11,235 nucleotides of DNA from the NCBI GenBank assembly GCA_946481475.1, contig CAMLOB010000078.1, forward strand, positions 1 through 11,235. The letters run 5' to 3'. Position numbers and translations under genes: made by a program. Source of the stretch: an uncultured Chlorobiota bacterium. GTDB taxonomy: Bacteria > Bacteroidota > Kapaibacteriia > OLB7. The notes under the pieces are model-generated. The model worked only from the letters and a program-made list of their open reading frames with translations, was not told the DNA's origin and did not search any database. Shown here one piece after another: positions 1 through 7,454 of the stretch (positions within the stretch are counted from its first letter, which is position 1; every line of letters begins with the position of its first letter).

Positions 1-1254
1 GCTATAAGCTGGATCTTCGCCAAGTCGATCAACAACGCCGCCGGTCTGGCGGCCGCCTTCGGCGTGAGCGGCGGCATCGGCTACGGCATCTACTATCTCA
101 GCTTCGTCGTCGCTGCAGTCGGTATCCGGTATATACGGGCCAGAGGACACACCTCCCTCTCCGGCTTCCTGACCGACAAGTACGGTCGAACGGCAGCCCG
201 GCTCTTCCTGATCGCCATCGCCGTCCGCCTCTTCAACGAAGTCTGGTCGAACACGAAAGTGACCGCCCTTTACTTCGGTTCGGAAGGAAGCGAAGGGTAC
301 TGGATCGCCGTTCTTCTGGTCACCGCCTTCACGGTCTACTACAGCTTCAAAGGAGGATTGCGCGGAAGTATCCTGACCGACGGCGCGCAGATGATTCTGG
401 CCGCCGTTCTTCTGGTAATCATCCTGATCGTGCTCGGTCCCGGACTCGTCGAGCGGGGCATCCCCCCGGTCGACCGGGAGACGACGCTCGGCGGTCTGAC
501 CTTCTGCGCCCTGGCGTTTGTGCAGATATTCAGCTATCCCTTCCACGATCCGGTCCTGACCGACCGGGCATTCATCACCGAGCCGCGAACGATGATGAAG
601 GGATTGATTCTTGCGGGACTCCTCAGCGGCGGCTTCATCATGCTCTTCAGCATCGTCGGTCTGTACGGACGGGCGTTCGGACTTGAAGGGGACCCGTCGG
701 TCGCCGTCCCGGCCGCCATCGGTCTGCCGATGCTTCTGGTCTTCAACGCGATCATGCTCACGAGTGCCGGATCGACGCTCGACTCGACCTTTGCGAGCAC
801 CGCAAAACTGGGGGCGCGCGACTGGCCGGAAGAGAAGGGAGAGCCGGACGAAGCGCAGACGAAGAAAGGACGGAAGCTCATCATCCGGATCGCCCTGCTC
901 GGCAACCTTCCGCTCCTGGCGATCTATGTGGGGGATGCCGGACCGGCGATCATCGCCGCCACCACCATCAGCGGCACGATGGTGATGGGGCTGGCCCCGA
1001 TCTTCCTCCTCTCCTTCATCCGCCGGACCGGACGGGCAAGTTTCCACCTGGCCTTCTGGCCCGGTCTGGCCCTCGGGCTGCTGATGGTGATCGAAGGGAT
1101 TCTCCACACATCGATCCTCCCCGACCGGATCGACATCGGCGTGGGGAACTATGCCGACGATCTCGGCGTCAACCTCTACGGCCTGATCCTCTGCACGGCC
1201 GGTTATCTGATCGGAATGTTCTTCGGGGGAAACGAAGAAGAAGCCGCACATTGA
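1..1254 (+). CDS. Sodium:solute symporter family transporter, C-terminal part (5' end outside window)
   Basis: The reading frame is open from the first base, so the gene begins upstream; 417 residues plus the stop are visible. The protein is very hydrophobic, with about ten membrane segments. It carries the solute:sodium symporter (SSF) hallmark GGLRGSILTDGAQ (nt 352-390, matching the family's GG-x(n)-TD-x-x-Q pattern), followed by a loop SYPFHDPVLTDRAF, also typical of the family. Members co-transport sugars, amino acids, vitamins or carboxylates with Na+ across the inner membrane. Whole proteins are usually around 480-600 residues, so roughly 60-150 are missing at the N-terminus. The GTG at nt 64 is internal, not the true start. 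The substrate cannot be told from sequence. Transcription runs away from the glycan operon, so a functional link is not supported. Family assignment is firm; substrate is unknown. Confidence 0.9.
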   Translation, partial: AISWIFAKSINNAAGLAAAFGVSGGIGYGIYYLSFVVAAVGIRYIRARGHTSLSGFLTDKYGRTAARLFLIAIAVRLFNEVWSNTKVTALYFGSEGSEGYWIAVLLVTAFTVYYSFKGGLRGSILTDGAQMILAAVLLVIILIVLGPGLVERGIPPVDRETTLGGLTFCALAFVQIFSYPFHDPVLTDRAFITEPRTMMKGLILAGLLSGGFIMLFSIVGLYGRAFGLEGDPSVAVPAAIGLPMLLVFNAIMLTSAGSTLDSTFASTAKLGARDWPEEKGEPDEAQTKKGRKLIIRIALLGNLPLLAIYVGDAGPAIIAATTISGTMVMGLAPIFLLSFIRRTGRASFHLAFWPGLALGLLMVIEGILHTSILPDRIDIGVGNYADDLGVNLYGLILCTAGYLIGMFFGGNEEEAAH

Positions 1255-1341
1255 AGTTGAACAGGTGAAACGGATCAATCTGATAGGGCCGACGCATGAA
1301 GTATGATAGTGGGAGAGAATTCCTCTTGGTGATTCTTGGTG

Positions 1342-1365
1342 TCCGCCGCGGCGGATTGTGTTTTT
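1342..1365 (+). terminator. Possible intrinsic terminator of the symporter gene
   Basis: A perfect 14-bp palindrome, TCCGCCGCGGCGGA (1342-1355), can fold as a five-pair stem with a CGCG loop and is followed by TTGTGTTTTTG. It lies 87 bp after the symporter stop and before the next plus-strand gene. The U-tract is interrupted, so termination may be weak. An 8-bp direct repeat TCTTGGTG (1324-1331 and 1334-1341) precedes it. Confidence 0.4.
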
Positions 1366-1436
1366 GTGGTTATCCTTTCAGGGGGAATGGCTCTTGACAC
1401 GCTATACGTGTATCACATCTGAACCGCCGCTTCTAC

Positions 1437-2264
1437 ATGAGACTGAAAACCGAACGAATAAACGCCCGGCGCATCGCCGTGATGGGAGGGACCTACGGCA
1501 ATCTCCCGGCCCTCCGGGCCGCCCTTGACGATGCCGTCCGGGAAGGATGCGACGCATACGCCTTCATCGGAGACTCGATCGGCTGCTGCGGACACAGCGA
1601 TGAGACGGTCGATCTGATCCGCAAACATTTTTCCCTCCTTGTCGCGGGGAACCACGAACAGCAGGCGGCCGCCGGAGAGATGACCTGCGGTTGCGGCTAT
1701 GCCTCGCCGGAGGATGAGCGGATCAGTTGCCTGGCCTTCGAGTACGCAAGCGGGAGTCTGAGTCCGGCAAACAGAGTATGGCTCGGCACCTGGCCCGACC
1801 TTCTCCTTCTGAAAAGCGGAGAGCACCGGCTCCTGCTGGTTCACGGCAGTCCCGACCGGACAAGCGAATTTGTGTACGAATCGGAAGTGACCGAAGATCG
1901 GATCACCGAATGGCTGGACCGATACGAAGTCGATGGTATCATCGGCACCCACACCGGTCTCCCCTGGCAACGGCTGCTTCCCGACGGCCGGTGGATGGCC
2001 AACTGCGGCGTCCTCGGCAAGCCGGACCACGACAGTGACCCGGCGGTTCACTACGGCATTGTAGAACTCTCCGGCAGGAGACCGGAGTTCAGACTCCGGC
2101 GCGTCGGGTACGACCATCACACCTGGGCCGATCGACTGGAGACCGAAGGGGTCGCGGACATCTTCATCTCTCCTCTGCGCACCGGCAACTGGACGTGCGG
2201 CCTTGAAAGTCTGCCCGTGTGGGAACGATATGAGCGGCGGGGGGAGATCGTTCCGACTATCTGA
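1437..2264 (+). CDS. Metallophosphatase-like protein lacking one metal site
   Basis: A 275-residue protein of the calcineurin-like metallophosphoesterase fold, close in layout to small bacterial YfcE/Ap4A-phosphatase-type enzymes. Visible blocks in order: beta-strand plus GGTYGNLPAL (residues 17-26), GD (45-46), GNHE (71-74), HGSPD (136-140) and THTGLP (171-176). Known enzymes have SD-x-HGN in the first block and GHTH-x-P in the last. Here the first Asp and His are G18 and Y20, and the last His is G174. Ligands of the second metal remain: D46, N72, H136 and H172. Eight cysteines include a CC pair (50-51) and a CGCG motif (84-87), rich for a cytoplasmic protein. No signal peptide or membrane segment is present. 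ATG 1437 is the first start after an in-frame stop at 1395; no clear Shine-Dalgarno site precedes it. TTGACA at 1394-1399 has no matching -10 box. It may be an active one-metal enzyme, a ligand-binding relative, or something else. Confidence 0.8.
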   Translation: MRLKTERINARRIAVMGGTYGNLPALRAALDDAVREGCDAYAFIGDSIGCCGHSDETVDLIRKHFSLLVAGNHEQQAAAGEMTCGCGYASPEDERISCLAFEYASGSLSPANRVWLGTWPDLLLLKSGEHRLLLVHGSPDRTSEFVYESEVTEDRITEWLDRYEVDGIIGTHTGLPWQRLLPDGRWMANCGVLGKPDHDSDPAVHYGIVELSGRRPEFRLRRVGYDHHTWADRLETEGVADIFISPLRTGNWTCGLESLPVWERYERRGEIVPTI

Positions 2265-3641
2265 TTACTCCCACGGATACCGGTCATCCCGCCGCGACTC
2301 GATAATGATCTGCACCGTCCGGTTGTAGCACCGTCCTTCCGGCAGATCATTGCTGTACAGGGGTTGAGTGCTTCCCACTCCTTCAACGACAAGAGGAGCA
2401 AGTCGCTTTGATGCGATGCATCGCCTGAGGTGATCGGCGACCCCATCTCCCCGCGCTTTGGAGAGGAGTAGAAGGGAATCATTCTCCCGGGCATCGGCAT
2501 AGCCGGTGATCTTCAACCTGAGCGCATCAGGAACAGCCGGATAACAATACTCGGCAATGATACGACGTTGGAGCGTGTCAAGATCCGGATTGTTGCAGGA
2601 GAGAAGAGGAAGGGTGAACCGGTCTATTCTTCGATCACCCATCCGGCATCCGCCGGGCGACCGGGCATCTCTGAGAAACCGGACCGGAACATTTGTATTT
2701 CGTGTATAGTACTTCTTCCCCTCCACATCGGTCACGACGCCGTGCGCGCTGAACACGTCGCCGCTTGCCAACAAGTTCCCCGGAAGAGTGACCTCTTCCA
2801 TCGCCTCCAGCCAGTGAAAGGAATCGGCAACCAGACTGTCGTTCACCCGATCATGCAGTTCCCGGCGGAAAAGGAATCGTCCGTTTTTGAAGAACTCGAC
2901 CGAGCAGTTCGCGACATCGGCAACCGGGAGGAGGGGATCGACCTGCATATACATGGAATCCGGGGAATAGAACCGCCGGACATCACGGGGATGCACCGGT
3001 CGGCACAACTCCCAATCGTCCGACTCGAACCGGACGTAGCGTGATTCCGCCGCGGTCAGCGTGTCGGAAGGGAGGCACCGGAGTTCTCTGACAGTGGAGA
3101 GTCGAACCCGATCCGGATCGATCCCCCATATCCCGATCAGGTACTCCCGCACCCATCTCCCCCGCTCCTCCGCAAGCTCCGCACTCTCTCCCCGCTCGTT
3201 GGTATAGCCGCAGGCAAGCTCCACCCCGGTCTCCGGATATTCCCGCATCCGGAAGCCGATGATGTTCAGAATCTGATGGTATTTCTGTATCGTGCCGCCC
3301 GGAATTGTGACGTCGCTGAACTCATGGCGCCCCGCAGCCGAGGTAAACCGCCGGTATCGTTCAGGGGGCTCGAACTCTCCGGCATCGAAGAAGAGCGTGC
3401 GAAACAAAGGGTAGATCTCTTCGACGGTCATCTCCTCAACGATGATCCCGCGAAAGTCTCGCCACTCATCGGGAGCACTGAAGGGGAGGGAAAGGGTATA
3501 ATCGCTCGGCGGGCATGACAGTGTCAGCGTTGGAGAGAACCGGAGCGTGGTGATGTCCGTGTCGAATTCCTGAGCTTGCATCGTTGCGGAGAGAGCTACA
3601 AAAATCACAGCGAGAGCGAAGACCGGACCGAAGGCGTTCAT
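2265..3641 (-). CDS. Secreted protein with two OmpA-like domains
   Basis: A 458-residue protein beginning with a signal peptide (hydrophobic residues 4-19, cleavage probably near residue 23). A first OmpA-like domain spans about 76-190 (FFD near 84-86, then GYTNERGESAELAEERG). A beta-rich middle part follows at about 245-325, and a second OmpA-like domain at about 330-450 (ITGYADARENDSLLLLSKAR, VEGVGSTQPLYS, CYNRTVQIII). OmpA-like domains bind peptidoglycan through an Asp and an Arg. The second copy keeps likely equivalents (D383, R397), whereas the first has N148 in place of Asp, so only the second looks competent. It probably sits in the periplasm or on the inner face of the outer membrane; no porin barrel is evident. 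The start is supported by GGAG seven bases upstream of ATG. It lies 99 bp after the operon's fifth gene on the same strand and may be a read-through passenger, not a pathway member. Confidence 0.85.
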   Translation of the reverse strand: MNAFGPVFALAVIFVALSATMQAQEFDTDITTLRFSPTLTLSCPPSDYTLSLPFSAPDEWRDFRGIIVEEMTVEEIYPLFRTLFFDAGEFEPPERYRRFTSAAGRHEFSDVTIPGGTIQKYHQILNIIGFRMREYPETGVELACGYTNERGESAELAEERGRWVREYLIGIWGIDPDRVRLSTVRELRCLPSDTLTAAESRYVRFESDDWELCRPVHPRDVRRFYSPDSMYMQVDPLLPVADVANCSVEFFKNGRFLFRRELHDRVNDSLVADSFHWLEAMEEVTLPGNLLASGDVFSAHGVVTDVEGKKYYTRNTNVPVRFLRDARSPGGCRMGDRRIDRFTLPLLSCNNPDLDTLQRRIIAEYCYPAVPDALRLKITGYADARENDSLLLLSKARGDGVADHLRRCIASKRLAPLVVEGVGSTQPLYSNDLPEGRCYNRTVQIIIESRRDDRYPWE

Positions 3642-3740
3642 CAGGGTTCTCCGGGAATTGATGGTGAAAGATGTTCCGTTCTACCGGAGAAGTGTCGCAA
3701 CGGCAGGAAAGGATGCGGAGGGAGACAACGCTCCATAACA

Positions 3741-4922
3741 TTATCCCGCTTCTTCAAGCACCAACCCGGCCTTCCGTACACATGTCGACAGAACTCTCGT
3801 CGAAATCAGCCAGGCCAGCAGAGACTCGGCCCCCATGTTCCGGTTGACCCCTTCGGGCGTCAGTCCGTCGAAGCAACCGCCGGTTTCGGGATCGTAGAGG
3901 GGAAGGCCGTGATCGTTCTCTCCGACAAACCAGCCCCACGCAAGCCGCGCACGTTCAAGCCATGCCGGATCTTCATCCACCTGCCAGGCCTCGCAGGCCC
4001 CCTCCACCAGACACAACGCCTCGATCGGCTGCTGGTCGAACCGTGCACGCTCGCCGATCTGCTCGCCCGCACGCCGCTTCAGCCATCCACGATTGCCGAT
4101 AATTGAAAGCTGACCCGAACCTCCCCGCTGTACCTGGAACAGCCATTGCAACACAGTCTTTCCAGCATCGATCATCTTCCGGTCCTCAAGCAGTTCTCCG
4201 GCCGTCAGCAGGGCATGGGCCAGTCGTCCGTTTGCGTAGGTCGCCACCGGCTCCGGCCAGAGCCAGCTCTCCGCATCAACGATGTTCTCTGACGGCACGA
4301 CGTGGGAGAAGAGAGAGAAGAGGCGTTCCGCCATCTTCTCAAAATGATGGAGATGGGAGCGATAGAACGACCGATCCTCACGTATCTCACCGAACGCCAG
4401 AATGATGAAAGCCCAGGCCCGCGGCGAAGTAAATCCCTCGACAGGTTCAAGTCCCTTTTCAAAGAGTTTTTCGGCCCCCTCACGCTCAGCTCCGATTGGT
4501 GCCGACATACGGGCAGTCGCCAGGCTCCAGAGGGCCCGTCCGTGCGAATCCTCACTCCCCACTTCCTCCAGCCACCGCCGGTTATATCCCATAAAATTTC
4601 TGAACCGCCTCGTCTGCGGATTCCAGGCATGAAGGATAAAGGCCAGGGAAGTGGAAATCATTCGCCCGATCTTCTCCTGACGGTCGGCATACGCCGGATC
4701 GATACGGGGCCGTCCATCCTGTCCCGATCGTTCAAACAATCGGCAGAGGAACTGGAGTCCACGGGCCGTATCATCGATACAGTAGCCGTGGTTCCGGTCG
4801 GGCAGACCGTAGGAGCTATGCTGCAGCATCCCCGTATCATCATACATCCGCTCCAGATGCGCCAGATTCAACGGGACTGAAAGCAACTCATCCTCCCTTC
4901 CACTCATCCCGGACGGGATCAT
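3741..4922 (-). CDS. Predicted (alpha/alpha)6-barrel carbohydrate-active protein
   Basis: A 393-residue soluble protein without signal peptide. It is mostly helical with repeated helix-turn patterns and conserved-looking turns rich in acidic and aromatic residues: HGYCIDDTARGL (45-56), SEDSHGRALW (123-132), WPEP-x(6)-NGRLAHALL (222-239), IGNRGW (275-280), FDQQPIEA (295-302), YDPETGGCFDGL (343-354) and NRNMGAESLLAWL (360-372). This layout matches glycan-processing (alpha/alpha)6 barrels. Relatives are often found beside, or annotated as parts of, group 1 glycosyltransferases; I know of no settled activity. D50, D51, E124 and D125 are the most plausible acid/base residues, as inference only. 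The start is fixed by an ATGA overlap with the upstream GH130 gene and a GAGGTGA site just before it, indicating translational coupling. It acts in the cytoplasm, presumably on the same glycan as its neighbours. An alternative internal start at 4907 is less likely. Confidence 0.7.
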   Translation of the reverse strand: MIPSGMSGREDELLSVPLNLAHLERMYDDTGMLQHSSYGLPDRNHGYCIDDTARGLQFLCRLFERSGQDGRPRIDPAYADRQEKIGRMISTSLAFILHAWNPQTRRFRNFMGYNRRWLEEVGSEDSHGRALWSLATARMSAPIGAEREGAEKLFEKGLEPVEGFTSPRAWAFIILAFGEIREDRSFYRSHLHHFEKMAERLFSLFSHVVPSENIVDAESWLWPEPVATYANGRLAHALLTAGELLEDRKMIDAGKTVLQWLFQVQRGGSGQLSIIGNRGWLKRRAGEQIGERARFDQQPIEALCLVEGACEAWQVDEDPAWLERARLAWGWFVGENDHGLPLYDPETGGCFDGLTPEGVNRNMGAESLLAWLISTRVLSTCVRKAGLVLEEAG

Positions 4923-6430
4923 ATATCACCTCGAAGAAGATTCTCAAGTAGCGTCTCCATATCCACCGTTGCAAAGCCGGAGATGGAATCGGACATGGCG
5001 TAGGGAATCAGAAGCTGTCCGTTGTGTTCGATCGCACCGCAGGTGTAGACGACATTCGGCACGTAACCGTCCCGCTCTTCGGTGTTCGGACAGAGAAGGG
5101 GACGGGTCGTCCTTCCCAGAATGATGCGGGGATCCTCCAGATCAAGCAGCAACGCCCCCAGACAATACTTTCGCATCGGACCGACACCGTGCGTCAGGAC
5201 AAGCCATCCTTCCGGCGTTTCAATCGGCGAACCGTTGTTGCCGATCTGGATAAACTCCCAGGGGAAGACCGGTTCGTTCAGCAACTCCGTCTCATTCCAG
5301 AAATGCAGGTTGTCGCTGAACATGATAAAGTTGTTCTCTCCATCCTGCCGCCCCAGCATTGCGTAGCGCCCCCCCACCCTCCGTGGGAAGAGTGCCATCC
5401 CCTTGTTCTGCGCCGCCGCACCGTTGAGTGTGGAAACTTTAAAGGTGATGAAGTCTTCGGTTTCGATAATCTGCGGGAGAATCCTCACGCCGTTGTAGGC
5501 CGTGTAGGTAGCCACATAGCTGACGCAATGGTCCTCCTCGACAAAGCGAACGAACCGCGCATCCTCGATTCCCTGCCGTTCGTTCTCGGAGACCGGAAAG
5601 AGCACCCGTTCGCAGACCGGAAGATCGGAAGGGAAGCGGACCGTGTAGTTCGATTCGGCAAGCCAGCGAATCGTCTGCATCCGCTCCTCGATAACGCCCC
5701 GGGGGAGGGTCGATTCGGCGTAGAAGTGTTCGATCGCCTCATTCAACTGCACGTAGGTAAAATCCTCACGCAGAGTCGCGAAGAACGAGTCGAGCGCATC
5801 CCCGGCCACGCCGATCTCCCGCAGCTTTCTCCTGAACAACGCTTTCTCGTAATGATGGTCGGGATAGATTTCGGGGGACTCCAGATAGGGACTCAGTTCG
5901 CTGAAAGAGATTCTTCCGTCCGGATCGACAGTCCCTTCGCGGAACTCGACCGAGGAGATATGCCCCTCGCCGGTGGCCCTGAAGCTGACAATCACCCGCA
6001 ATCCCCCTTCGGGGACCTGGCTTTGATCCGGCGCCGGGACGATCGACGGGTTGAACATTGCGGCGGCACTGATCGAGTATTCGTGTGTGAAACATGCCCC
6101 CAGCAGGAGCCGTCGGGCATCGGTGAGAAGACCGAACGACTCGACCGGAATGTAGGGGCGGATCGACCGGTAATTCCGCTCAAGTGTCTGACGGAACCGG
6201 CGGTGACGGTGCTCGAATTCCCGGAAGATCTCGTCGAGCTTCCGCTCCACACTCTCCTCCGAAGCGGCCAGGACCCGGTCGATGACATGGACGATCCGTT
6301 CCGGGCCGCCGGGAACGAAAAGCCGGGTGATCACCCGACGATGCTCGGGGAAGAAGCGCTCCGGTCTGCGCTGCAATCCCAGCGTTTCTCCGCCGGTCGC
6401 CGTTGAATGCTGTTCCGAGGTATGCTCCAT
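4919..6430 (-). CDS. Long divergent GH130-family glycosidase/phosphorylase
   Basis: A 503-residue protein whose C-terminal two-thirds match the five-bladed beta-propeller of glycoside hydrolase family 130. Signatures: MFNPSI (125-130), SFRATGEGH (149-157), GIEDAR (287-292), NKGMALFP (342-349), IGNNGSPIETPEGWLVLTHGV (396-416) and GYVPNVVYTCGAI (455-467). D290 in the ED-x-R motif matches the expected general-acid Asp. The N-terminal extension, including a charged helical stretch at about 55-90, makes it much longer than typical 300-390 residue members. Compared with the shorter GH130 upstream, two basic residues of the likely phosphate site differ (R136 to K343, K193 to Q395), so it could be a phosphorylase with another specificity or a hydrolase. 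GH130 enzymes act on beta-mannosides. There is no signal peptide, so it is cytoplasmic. The start lies 26 bp after the preceding stop; the ribosome site is weak (GGAT). Confidence 0.85.
   Translation of the reverse strand: MEHTSEQHSTATGGETLGLQRRPERFFPEHRRVITRLFVPGGPERIVHVIDRVLAASEESVERKLDEIFREFEHRHRRFRQTLERNYRSIRPYIPVESFGLLTDARRLLLGACFTHEYSISAAAMFNPSIVPAPDQSQVPEGGLRVIVSFRATGEGHISSVEFREGTVDPDGRISFSELSPYLESPEIYPDHHYEKALFRRKLREIGVAGDALDSFFATLREDFTYVQLNEAIEHFYAESTLPRGVIEERMQTIRWLAESNYTVRFPSDLPVCERVLFPVSENERQGIEDARFVRFVEEDHCVSYVATYTAYNGVRILPQIIETEDFITFKVSTLNGAAAQNKGMALFPRRVGGRYAMLGRQDGENNFIMFSDNLHFWNETELLNEPVFPWEFIQIGNNGSPIETPEGWLVLTHGVGPMRKYCLGALLLDLEDPRIILGRTTRPLLCPNTEERDGYVPNVVYTCGAIEHNGQLLIPYAMSDSISGFATVDMETLLENLLRGDI
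4926..4932 (-). promoter_or_regulatory. Shine-Dalgarno site within the upstream GH130 gene
   Basis: GAGGTGA on the minus strand ends three bases before ATG 4922, inside the last codons of the upstream gene. It supports the ATGA-overlap start over the internal ATG at 4907. Confidence 0.7.
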
Positions 6431-6456
6431 GAGTTATCCGAACCTGTTTCTCCTGC

Positions 6457-7386
6457 TCAGACCGCCGGGCGTCCGTTCTCCAGACAGAGATCCACCAGAT
6501 CGTCGATCCCGGCCGTACCGACACACATCACCGTGTCGGCCCCTCCCCAGTAGATCTTCACCGTTCCGTCATCCTCCGGTATCGCCCCGCAGGTGAAGAC
6601 CACATTGTGAACGTAGCCGACCCGTTCCCACGGGTCTTCCGGCTCCAGAATCCACTCGTCACCGACGCCGAGAATCCTTGCCGGGTTCTCCGGATCGTGC
6701 AGGGCAACGCCCAGCCGGTAGACCGATCCGTCCATCGTCGGGAACACCCCGTGATAGATGTGCAACCATCCCCTCTCCGTCCGGATCGGCGTGGCCCCCG
6801 GTCCGATCTTCATCTCGTCCCAGTGATAGCCGACCGGTTTCATCACCAGCTCGGCATCCCCCCAGTGGACGAGATCGGGAGACCACGAAATCCAGATCGA
6901 CCAGGGGGAGATCTCCGAATGAGGCCGGTCCAGCCGCGCATAGCGACCGCCGAACTTCTCCGGAAAGATGACCACATTTCGGTAATCGGCCTGCGTGATC
7001 AGCGAGATTCGCTCGAACCGCTCGAAATCCTCGGTCACCCCCAACGCAATCCGGACACCGTGACGGGAGTATGCGCTGTAGGTCAGATAGTACTTCCCTT
7101 CAATCTCCGCGATCCGCACATCCTCGACCCCGTACTCCTCATAGATGCCGAACGCCCCCTCGGTCGCCGGAACGATAAAGGGCTCCGGTCTCGCCCTGAA
7201 ATCAAATCCATCCTCACTTTCGGCAACACCGATCACCGAGCGTCCGTTCCGCCGGTGGGAACGGAAAAGCATGATGTAGCGATCCCGGAACTTTGCCATA
7301 CCGGCGTTGTGGACCGTGGCGACCGGATAGGGAATATCTTCCTTCGTCAGGATCGGATTTCCCCGGTAGCGTTCGACAATCTCCAT
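6457..7386 (-). CDS. GH130 glycoside phosphorylase (beta-mannoside type)
   Basis: A compact 309-residue GH130 protein, the usual size for bacterial beta-mannoside phosphorylases such as the TM1225 type. Motifs in order: HNAG (26-29), FRSHRR (41-46), YGVEDVRI (85-92) with D89 as the likely proton donor, YRNVVIFPEKFGGRYARLDRP (135-155), KIGPGATPI (193-201), IYHGV (210-214), VGYVHNVVFTCGAI (256-269) and YWGGADTV (279-286). R136, R154, K193 and H212 form the basic constellation that, from my knowledge of the family, binds phosphate. That favours reversible phosphorolysis of a beta-mannosidic link to mannose 1-phosphate. The exact linkage and acceptor cannot be read from sequence. There is no signal peptide, so it is cytoplasmic. 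AGGTGA six bases before ATG gives a strong ribosome site, and the 68-bp gap after the glycosyltransferase gene contains no evident terminator. Confidence 0.9.
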   Translation of the reverse strand: MEIVERYRGNPILTKEDIPYPVATVHNAGMAKFRDRYIMLFRSHRRNGRSVIGVAESEDGFDFRARPEPFIVPATEGAFGIYEEYGVEDVRIAEIEGKYYLTYSAYSRHGVRIALGVTEDFERFERISLITQADYRNVVIFPEKFGGRYARLDRPHSEISPWSIWISWSPDLVHWGDAELVMKPVGYHWDEMKIGPGATPIRTERGWLHIYHGVFPTMDGSVYRLGVALHDPENPARILGVGDEWILEPEDPWERVGYVHNVVFTCGAIPEDDGTVKIYWGGADTVMCVGTAGIDDLVDLCLENGRPAV

Positions 7387-7392
7387 AATTTC

Positions 7393-7398
7393 TCACCT
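7393..7398 (-). promoter_or_regulatory. Ribosome binding site of the short GH130 gene
   Basis: AGGTGA on the minus strand stands six bases before ATG 7386. It is one of the two best Shine-Dalgarno matches in the operon and suggests this gene is translated independently of the genes upstream. Confidence 0.7.
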
Positions 7399-7454
7399 GA
7401 ACGTTCGTGTAAAGTCATCCTCACCAACGACCGGCTTCCATACCTTCTCTGCGG

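Noticed and set aside
1394..1422. Sigma-70 promoter with TTGACA for the phosphatase-like gene
   Set aside because: The -35 match is perfect but nothing like TATAAT stands 15-18 bases downstream; TATACG and TATCAC are far too close.
5024..6406. 460-codon plus-strand open frame opposite the long GH130 gene
   Set aside because: It mirrors a clear GH130 coding frame, has no recognisable domain or ribosome site, and long antisense frames are expected with this GC-rich codon use.
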